DNA of 11,833 nucleotides from Prevotellaceae bacterium (lineage in GTDB: Bacteria; Bacteroidota; Bacteroidia; Bacteroidales; UBA932). Positions 1 through 4,958 of the stretch are shown here, piece by piece. The notes beneath the pieces were generated by a model, which saw nothing but the letters and a program-made list of their open reading frames with translations, was not told where the DNA came from and did not search any database. How positions within the stretch are numbered: position 1 is the first letter of the stretch; each line of letters begins with the position of its first letter. Both the position numbers and the translations under genes were made by a program. The DNA is taken from positions 1 to 11,833 of the forward strand of contig JAITMY010000180.1 in assembly GCA_031290755.1 (NCBI GenBank), in the 5' to 3' direction.

Positions 1-390
1 ACCAACGTGGACAGCGGCGCCATAGTGGGCGCCCCCGCCCCGCCCACCCGCGAAGGCTACACCTTCGAAGGCTGGTATAAGGAGACAACGTACACCTTCG
101 CATGGGACTTTGCCAACGATGTGGTAAAGAGCAACACCACGCTATACGCCAAGTGGACAAAGGCCACCGCCGTAGCTACAGTAAGCGTTGCCACCCTGCG
201 CGTGTACCCCAACCCCACCACCGGCCTTGTGTACATCGACAACCCCGCCGGCGCGGAGGCAGAGGTGTACACCCTCGGCGGCATCCTTGTGCTGCGCAGC
301 AAGGCAGCGGTGATAGACCTGAGCCAGCACGCCACCGGAACCTACATCATCAAGGTAGGCAGCAAGTCGGCCAAGGTGCTGAAGCAGTAG
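1..390 (+). CDS. C-terminal part of a T9SS-secreted protein with an InlB B-repeat (5' end outside window)
   Basis: The frame is open from the first base of the window (129 codons plus TAG), so the gene is truncated at its 5' side and the true start is not visible. Residues about 5-57 match the InlB B-repeat / Listeria-Bacteroides repeat (Flg_new family): the signature GYTFEGWYKE, then WDF, then NTTLYAKWT. This small beta-grasp-like module is common in surface proteins. After a short Ala/Val/Thr linker, residues about 66-129 form a T9SS type A sorting domain (RVYPNPTTG near its start, VYTLGG in the middle, GTYIIKV near the end, final KVLKQ). By family knowledge the protein is exported by Sec, crosses the outer membrane through the T9SS, and has this domain removed by the PorU sortase. 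The catalytic or binding part is not in view, so no function is assigned. A strong terminator follows 26 nt after the stop. Confidence 0.9.
   Translation, partial: TNVDSGAIVGAPAPPTREGYTFEGWYKETTYTFAWDFANDVVKSNTTLYAKWTKATAVATVSVATLRVYPNPTTGLVYIDNPAGAEAEVYTLGGILVLRSKAAVIDLSQHATGTYIIKVGSKSAKVLKQ
196..387 (+). other. T9SS type A C-terminal sorting domain (Por secretion tail)
   Basis: This is the last 64 codons of the truncated secreted-protein gene. It begins LRVYPNPTTG, the classic opening of the type A domain. It continues with an alternating hydrophobic beta pattern and closes with GTYIIKVGSKSAKVLKQ, which resembles the G-x-Y-x-x-K-V...K-V-V-K ending typical of the family. It marks the protein for outer-membrane translocation and cell-surface attachment or release. 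Confidence 0.9.
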
Positions 391-416
391 GGGCGACCCC
401 CACGGTTGCTATGATT

Positions 417-445
417 AAGCCCGCGCACGAGCGCGGGCTTTTTTT
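417..445 (+). terminator. Rho-independent terminator after the secreted-protein gene
   Basis: A perfect 10-bp inverted repeat (AAGCCCGCGC at 417-426 and GCGCGGGCTT at 431-440) encloses a 4-nt loop (ACGA). The T-run spans 439-445. The GC-rich core and T tract fit an intrinsic terminator for the upstream + strand gene. It separates that gene from the tilS operon and is an argument against any tilS start further upstream. Confidence 0.93.
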
Positions 446-455
446 GTGGCGCCGG

Positions 456-485
456 TTTCTTTTTAGCAATTATTTACTACCTTTG
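456..485 (+). promoter_or_regulatory. Bacteroidetes-type promoter for the tilS operon
   Basis: TACCTTTG at 478-485 matches the Bacteroidetes -7 consensus TAnnTTTG exactly. Nineteen nt upstream, TTT at 456-458 is one base off the -33 TTG, inside a T-rich stretch. Transcription would begin about 5 nt downstream, leaving a leader of roughly 15-20 nt before the ATG at 507. The site lies just after the terminator, as expected for a new transcription unit. This is pattern evidence only. Confidence 0.7.
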
Positions 486-506
486 CAAGCGTTAACAAGC
501 TTAATT

Positions 507-1838
507 ATGGTACACCTGCTCATATCGTACATTCGCAGCCATCGGCTGTTTGCATCGAGAGATCGCCTGCTGGTGGGCGTTAGCGGCGGCGTTGACTCCA
601 TGTCGCTGCTGCATCTGCTGCTTACCGCGGGCTACCACGTGGGCGTGGCGCACTGCAACTTTGGGCTGCGGGGCGAGGAGTCCGACGGCGACGAGCGGCT
701 GGTGCTGCGCTACTGCGCGGAGCGGCGCGTGCCGTACTTCACCACGCGCTTCAGCACGGCGTCGCACGCCTACAGCAAGGGCATCTCCATTCAGATGGCG
801 GCGCGGGAGCTGCGCTACGAATGGTTTGAGCAGGTGGCCGACGAGCATGGCTTCGACAAAATCGTTGTTGCGCACAACGCCAACGACGAGGTGGAGACCT
901 TCTTCCTGAACCTGACCCGCGGGGCCGGCCTGCGGGGGCTGCTGGGCATCGCCGCCGTGCAGGGCAACGTGGTGCGCCCCCTGCTGTTTGCGCAGCGCAG
1001 CGAAATACTGGACTACGCCCGCGACCAGAAGGTGCCCTTCCGCGAGGACTCGTCGAACAGCGACCTGAAGTATGGCCGCAACCGCATTCGCCTGAACGTG
1101 CTGCCCGAGTTGACGGCGCTCAACCCCTCCTTCCTGCCCACCATGCGCAGCAACATGGCGCACCTTGGGGCTGCGCAGCAAATCATCAACGGGCTGACGG
1201 AGAACCTGCGGCAGGCAGCCTGCACGGAGAGCGACGGCAAGCTGCACATCTGCATCGAGCGCCTGCCCGCCGCCCACTGCGAGTTTTGGCTCTTCGAGCT
1301 GCTGCACGGCTTCGGGTTTTCGGAGCCTACGGTGAGCGACATCGCCAAGGCGCTTGAGGGCACGTCCGGCAAGGTATTCTGCTCGCCAACGCACACGCTG
1401 CTCAAAGACAGGGAGCACCTCATCGTATCCCCGCACGAGGAGGCGCCCGCCGTGGAGCTGCACATCGGCGCCGAGGGGCTGCACGGCAGCGAGGTTTACG
1501 CCAGCGGGCAGCGGCTCACCTTCCGGCTGCTGGACAAGCCGCCGGCGTACTCGCAGCAGGGCAGCAGCGTGGCGCTGCTGGACTATAAGAGCCTGCAATT
1601 CCCGCTCACCCTGCGGACATGGCAGGCCGGCGACAGCTTCATCCCGCTGGGCATGAAGGGCGCCAAGAAGCTGAGCGACTTCTTCATCAACAGCAAGCTC
1701 AACCGGTTTGAGAAGCAGCACCAGCTGCTCCTCTGCTCGGCAGGCGGCGAGGTGGCGTGGGCGGTAGGCCTGCGCATCGACAACCGCTACCGCATCACCC
1801 CCAAAACCATGCAAACGCTCATGGTGAACCTCGCCTAA
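507..1838 (+). CDS. tilS: tRNA(Ile)-lysidine synthetase
   Basis: TilS uses ATP and lysine to convert C34 of tRNA-Ile(CAU) to lysidine, so that the tRNA reads AUA and is charged with isoleucine rather than methionine. It acts in the cytoplasm. The 443-residue product has the N-type ATP-pyrophosphatase PP-loop SGGVDS at residues 26-31. Further TilS motifs follow: AHCNFGLRGEESDGDE (about 48-63), AHNANDEVETFFLNLTRGAGLRGL, and EDSSNSDLKYGRNRIR. The C-terminal TilS domain is present (LRTWQAGDSFIPLGMKGAKK from about residue 368, then the FINSKLNRFEK region and GLRIDNRYRIT). Length is normal for the bacterial two-domain form. The frame is open further upstream, but the ATG at 507 is chosen because the protein starts about 20 residues before the PP-loop strand and because a terminator and promoter lie just upstream. 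It is the first gene of an operon, 12 nt ahead of the YciO-like gene. Confidence 0.97.
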   Translation: MVHLLISYIRSHRLFASRDRLLVGVSGGVDSMSLLHLLLTAGYHVGVAHCNFGLRGEESDGDERLVLRYCAERRVPYFTTRFSTASHAYSKGISIQMAARELRYEWFEQVADEHGFDKIVVAHNANDEVETFFLNLTRGAGLRGLLGIAAVQGNVVRPLLFAQRSEILDYARDQKVPFREDSSNSDLKYGRNRIRLNVLPELTALNPSFLPTMRSNMAHLGAAQQIINGLTENLRQAACTESDGKLHICIERLPAAHCEFWLFELLHGFGFSEPTVSDIAKALEGTSGKVFCSPTHTLLKDREHLIVSPHEEAPAVELHIGAEGLHGSEVYASGQRLTFRLLDKPPAYSQQGSSVALLDYKSLQFPLTLRTWQAGDSFIPLGMKGAKKLSDFFINSKLNRFEKQHQLLLCSAGGEVAWAVGLRIDNRYRITPKTMQTLMVNLA

Positions 1839-1850
1839 GCCCCCCACCCC

Positions 1851-2453
1851 ATGCTGCTGCCCATTCACCCCGACAACCCCAACGCCCGCGAGGTGGCGCA
1901 GGCCGCCGAGGCGCTGCGCAACCACGGCGTGCTCATTTGCCCCACGGACACGGTGTACGCCTTTGTCTGCGCCCTGACCAGCAAAAAGGGCTACGAGGCG
2001 CTGCTGCGCATCAAAGGGCAGAAGGAAAAGGAGGCGCACCACTCCCTCCTGCTGCCCGACATGAGCACCCTCGCCAGCTACGCCAAGGTTGACAACGCCA
2101 CCTTTCGGGTGCTGAAGCAGAACCTGCCCGGCCCCTTCACCTTCATCCTCAACGCCTCCGGCCACGTGCCCGACAAGCTGCTGGGGCGCCGCAAGAGCAT
2201 CGGCATCCGCGTACCCCGCAGCCGCATTGTCGCCGCGCTGATAGCGCAGCTGGGCTGCCCGCTGCTCACCTCCTCCGTGAAGAGCGCCGCCGGCGAGTAC
2301 TTCACCGACCCCAGCGAGCTGCACGAGCGGCTCGCCAAGCTGGTGTACGCCGTGATAGACGGCGGGCCGGGCGGCACCACCCCCTCCACCATTGTGGACT
2401 GCACTACCCTACCCTTCGAGCTGGTGCGCGAAGGCCAGGGGGTGCTGATTTAA
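1851..2453 (+). CDS. YrdC/Sua5-fold protein, YciO-like (annotated by homology as L-threonylcarbamoyladenylate synthase)
   Basis: The 200-residue product is a single YrdC/Sua5/YciO domain. The opening PIHPDNPNAREVAQAAEALR and the PTDTVYAF strand (31-38) resemble E. coli YciO, as do the RIKGQKEKEAHHS segment (53-65), NLPGPFTFILNA (91-102), IGIRVPRS (117-124) and VIDGGPGG. Classical TsaC/Sua5 make threonylcarbamoyl-AMP, the donor for t6A37 in ANN-reading tRNAs, and carry a Lys-x-Arg plus Ser-x-Asn tetrad. By my eye alignment this protein keeps the Lys (K55) and Ser (S142) but has Gln57 for Arg and Lys144 for Asn. True TC-AMP synthase activity is therefore uncertain. It lacks the C-terminal Sua5 domain. 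The ATG at 1851 lies 12 nt after the tilS stop, so cotranscription is likely. Family membership is confident; the enzymatic role is not. Confidence 0.9.
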   Translation: MLLPIHPDNPNAREVAQAAEALRNHGVLICPTDTVYAFVCALTSKKGYEALLRIKGQKEKEAHHSLLLPDMSTLASYAKVDNATFRVLKQNLPGPFTFILNASGHVPDKLLGRRKSIGIRVPRSRIVAALIAQLGCPLLTSSVKSAAGEYFTDPSELHERLAKLVYAVIDGGPGGTTPSTIVDCTTLPFELVREGQGVLI

Positions 2454-2480
2454 TCTGTGCTAATAGTCTCAGAAAAGTTG

Positions 2481-2551
2481 AGGTACCAAGCGGATTCGAA
2501 CCGCTGTAGCTGGTTTTGCAGACCAGTGCCTAACCACTCGGCTATGGTACC
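2481..2551 (-). tRNA. tRNA-Cys (anticodon GCA)
   Basis: The minus strand folds as a complete 71-nt tRNA. It has a 7-bp acceptor stem (GGTACCA with TGGTACC), a D arm (GCC/GGC with loop GAGTGGTTA) and an anticodon stem CTGGT/ACCAG with loop CTGCAAA. A 4-nt variable loop is followed by T-stem AGCGG/CCGCT with loop TTCGAAT. The anticodon GCA reads UGC/UGU. The discriminator base is U73, a major cysteine identity element, which supports the call. The 3' CCA is not encoded (the flank reads CAA), so CCA is added after transcription. It lies between the convergent YciO-like and SPOR/PD40 genes and has its own promoter. Confidence 0.97.
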
Positions 2552-2573
2552 CTATGTTTGCTCTACGCAGGTG

Positions 2574-2603
2574 CAAAGGTAATCATTTATTTTTACCGTG
2601 CAA
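2574..2603 (-). promoter_or_regulatory. Bacteroidetes-type promoter of tRNA-Cys
   Basis: Read on the minus strand, TTG (2603-2601) is followed after exactly 19 nt by TACCTTTG (2581-2574). This is a full match to the Bacteroidetes -33/-7 consensus. The -7 box ends 22 nt before the mature tRNA 5' end, leaving a short leader for RNase P to remove. The -33 box begins only 17 nt after the stop codon of the upstream gene. Confidence 0.82.
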
Positions 2604-2620
2604 GAGCCTGCGCTCAATAT

Positions 2621-4915
2621 TTAGTAAACTCTCCCCCCTTTCATGTAAATTTGCTCCACCTGCTTGTCGTACTCGAACACGGTGATGAAGGCGTCGGTGT
2701 AGCCGAGCTTGATGAAGCGGCTGAGGTACATCCGCGCCTCGCGCAGGTCGGTAAACGAGCCGTAGGTGAAGCGCGTAACGCCGTGCCGCCTTGTTTTTTG
2801 CAGCGTGGGGGCGAACTGCGGGTAGGAGCTGCGCAGGGTCGTGAAGTACTCCCAATCCGTTTGCTTCCAGTTGGCCAAAATCTGAACGCGGTACTCGCGC
2901 CGCAGGCTGCGCTTCTTTTCTGGCTGGGCGCCCTGCTGCGAGGCCTTGCTGCGGTCTATCACCACCTCGGCGCTCTGGATGTCGGCGCTTTGCCGCGCCT
3001 TGAGCCTTATCTCCAGCGCGTCGTCGCTCAGCGAGGGGCTGGCCGTGCTGTGGATAGGGTCGGCAGACTGGTATTGCTCCTTGAACACGGAAACCGTGTA
3101 GTCCATTCCGTCCTTCAGGTCGAAGGCGAACTTGCCGTCCTCGCCGCAGAGCTTGCACTCGGAGGTTTTGCTGTCGTCCTCCGTGGCGCAGATTTTCGCC
3201 TGCGCTACCGGCAGGTTCGTTGCATCGTCAACGATGGCGCCCGCGAGCAGCACCGTGGTCTTGGGTAGCTCCTCCTTCACCGTATCTACAGGGATGGTAT
3301 CGCGCGTAATCACCTTCGGAGGCTCGGGGGTGGTATCCAGCACCTCCTCAATGGTTGTCTTAATCAGCTTGGTGGACGCCCTGCCGCTCAGCACGAAGGA
3401 GTAGATGTCGTTGCCGCCGCGCCCGCCGGGCCTGTTCGACGAAAAGTAGCCTCGTTGGTCTAAGGAGGTATGCACTACGCTGTCTGCTGTGGCATCAACG
3501 TTGCGCACCGTGTCGATGGTAAAGAAAAAGTCGTCGGCGCTGCTGTTGATGGGGAAGCGCAGGTTGCGGGGGGTTGTCCACTCCACCTTTTTGCCCTCCT
3601 TGAGCGTTGTAGCGTAGATGTCGAAGCCGCCCATGCCCACGTGCCCGTTGGAGGCAAAGTAGAGCGTACCGTCATGCCCCATCGTGGGGCACACCTCGCT
3701 GCCCTTGGTGTTGATGGGCGCCCCCATGTTCACCGGCTTACCCCACGTAGTGCCGTTTTTTGGTTTCTCGCAGTACCACAGGTCCAGCCCGCCCAGCCCG
3801 CCCGGCATGTCCGACACGAAGAACAGCATGTTCCCGTCGTTGCTCAGGCAGGGGTGCATTATTGAGAACCTTGGGTTGTTGTAGGCGAAGGGCACGACTA
3901 CGCGCTGCCCCTGCTTGTTTCTGGTCATTGAGTACAGCTGCATGTTTTCAACTATCATCTTCACGGATTCTCCCCCCATTTTCGTTGTTCTTTTGAAGCC
4001 TTTCAGGTCGTTTTTCGAGAAGTATATCGTGTTGGTGTCGCCCTTTACGAAGGCCACGGGGCCTACGTGCGTGTTCGGCTCGAAAAACGGGTAGGGCAGC
4101 TTCACGGGCTGCTTCCAGTCTATGATGGAGTCAACTTTTCGGTTCTTGCTGCCCGAGGCAACGAGTACGCCTCGGTGAACGCCCACCGGAGTAGCTACTT
4201 TCGCCGTCGGCATTGCTGTTTTCCCGCTGCTCTTTGGCGCTTTGCCGGCTTTTGGCTCTTTTCCGGCTTTTGGCTCCTTTGCAGGTTTCTTCTTTGCGGG
4301 TGTCTTCGCAGATGCCTTCGACGGCGCTTTTTCGTCGGCCTCGCCGCCAGCCTCGTGGTCTGCCTCTATCGGCCTGTCCGAGCAAAACATGAACGAGTAG
4401 GGGCCAAGCATGGTAGGCCCCCACTCGTCGTAGGCGGTGTTGAGGTTTAGGTTAGTAACCACGTGCCGCGTGGGGTTCTCCATCCAAAGCATGGTGCTAT
4501 CGCAGGATTTGAGCAGGTTCCGAACGAGGGATGTGTCGCCCGTCGTGATTTTCGAGGCTATGGCCTGCGCCTCGCTGTACTTACCGTTTTTGAGCAGCAC
4601 AAGGGCGTAGTTGTACATCGTTCTGGGTTTCTTGTCCATCTTGGTCAGCTCTGCGTACACAGCGCGGGCGTTAGCGTAGTCGTTCAGCATGATGTAGCAG
4701 CGCGCAATGCTCTCCATAGCCACGGAGTTTGCTTTTTTGGCGTTGTCTTTGGTGTATAGCTTTAGCGCATTCGCGTAGTCGCCGTAGAGTTCGTACTCCC
4801 GCGCCTTGGTAACAAGTCGGGACTCAGCCGCAAACGCCGCCACCCCACCTTGCAGCAGCAGGACGAGCAGCGCAACGCTCAACGGCAAGAATCGATATAG
4901 CTTACAGTGGTTCAT
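2621..4915 (-). CDS. PorE-like envelope protein: TPR, PD40 propeller, carboxypeptidase-regulatory-like and SPOR-like domains
   Basis: The 764-residue product begins with a Sec signal peptide (hydrophobic 9-21, cleavage likely after AFA at 27-29; no lipobox seen). Residues 33-125 are TPR-like helices. Residues about 160-510 form a WD40-like (PD40) beta-propeller, with repeated signatures at 354-381 (SNDGNMLFFVSD...GGLDLWY), 409-434 (GHDGTLYFASN...GGFDIY) and 488-505 (RGYFSSNRPGGRGGNDIY). A Lys/Ala/Pro-rich insert (194-236) interrupts an early blade. Residues 553-645 resemble a carboxypeptidase-regulatory-like beta-sandwich. Residues 674-750 resemble a SPOR domain (EYRVQILANW, then TRFTYGSFTDLREARMYLSRF). 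TPR-PD40-CRD is the layout of the T9SS subunit PorE, which ends in an OmpA-like domain instead. The gene starts 43 nt after the giant type B adhesin gene and is probably cotranscribed with it. I infer a peptidoglycan-linked periplasmic or outer-membrane partner of that adhesin. The exact role is unproven. Confidence 0.85.
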   Translation of the reverse strand: MNHCKLYRFLPLSVALLVLLLQGGVAAFAAESRLVTKAREYELYGDYANALKLYTKDNAKKANSVAMESIARCYIMLNDYANARAVYAELTKMDKKPRTMYNYALVLLKNGKYSEAQAIASKITTGDTSLVRNLLKSCDSTMLWMENPTRHVVTNLNLNTAYDEWGPTMLGPYSFMFCSDRPIEADHEAGGEADEKAPSKASAKTPAKKKPAKEPKAGKEPKAGKAPKSSGKTAMPTAKVATPVGVHRGVLVASGSKNRKVDSIIDWKQPVKLPYPFFEPNTHVGPVAFVKGDTNTIYFSKNDLKGFKRTTKMGGESVKMIVENMQLYSMTRNKQGQRVVVPFAYNNPRFSIMHPCLSNDGNMLFFVSDMPGGLGGLDLWYCEKPKNGTTWGKPVNMGAPINTKGSEVCPTMGHDGTLYFASNGHVGMGGFDIYATTLKEGKKVEWTTPRNLRFPINSSADDFFFTIDTVRNVDATADSVVHTSLDQRGYFSSNRPGGRGGNDIYSFVLSGRASTKLIKTTIEEVLDTTPEPPKVITRDTIPVDTVKEELPKTTVLLAGAIVDDATNLPVAQAKICATEDDSKTSECKLCGEDGKFAFDLKDGMDYTVSVFKEQYQSADPIHSTASPSLSDDALEIRLKARQSADIQSAEVVIDRSKASQQGAQPEKKRSLRREYRVQILANWKQTDWEYFTTLRSSYPQFAPTLQKTRRHGVTRFTYGSFTDLREARMYLSRFIKLGYTDAFITVFEYDKQVEQIYMKGGRVY
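4245..4280 (-). repeat. 18-bp tandem repeat encoding a Lys-rich hexapeptide
   Basis: Two adjacent 18-bp units on the + strand (4245-4262 and 4263-4280, CCGGCTTTTGGCTC followed by TTTT or CTTT) differ at one base. On the coding strand each encodes KEPKAG, with a degenerate third copy (KAPKSS) next to them. The repeat lies in the basic low-complexity insert of the PD40/SPOR protein. Its length is a multiple of three, so changes in copy number would keep the frame. Confidence 0.85.
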
Positions 4916-4958
4916 ATATAGTTACAATTCATATTCAAACGCTTTGTTATTCCTTTCA

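Noticed and set aside
102..506. A longer tilS start in the same open frame
   Set aside because: The upstream part overlaps the type A secretion gene in another frame and crosses the strong terminator. The ATG at 507 follows a promoter and gives a normal TilS N-terminus.
501..2324. A 607-codon open frame on the minus strand antisense to tilS and the YciO-like gene
   Set aside because: It lies opposite two clearly homologous genes and its translation is Ala/Val/Gly/Gln/His-rich low-complexity sequence with no family signature. This is the usual shadow frame of a high-GC gene.
2481..2551. tRNA-Cys as an integration (att) site for a mobile element
   Set aside because: No integrase gene, direct repeat of the tRNA 3' end, or phage-like gene is visible. 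The flanking genes are housekeeping or envelope genes.
2553..2560. TATGTTTG on the + strand, matching the -7 promoter consensus
   Set aside because: There is no -33 TTG at the right distance, it overlaps the tRNA-Cys leader, and no real + strand gene follows. Probably a chance match.
2604..2615. Small GAGC/GCTC hairpin after the PD40/SPOR gene as a terminator
   Set aside because: The stem is only 4 bp with no T-run, and it lies next to the tRNA promoter's -33 box. Too weak to call.
4916..4958. A separate promoter in the 43-nt gap before the PD40/SPOR gene
   Set aside because: The gap is AT-rich, but only a degenerate AGCGTTTG is found on the minus strand, without the leading TA or a spaced TTG. 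Cotranscription with the adhesin gene is the simpler reading.
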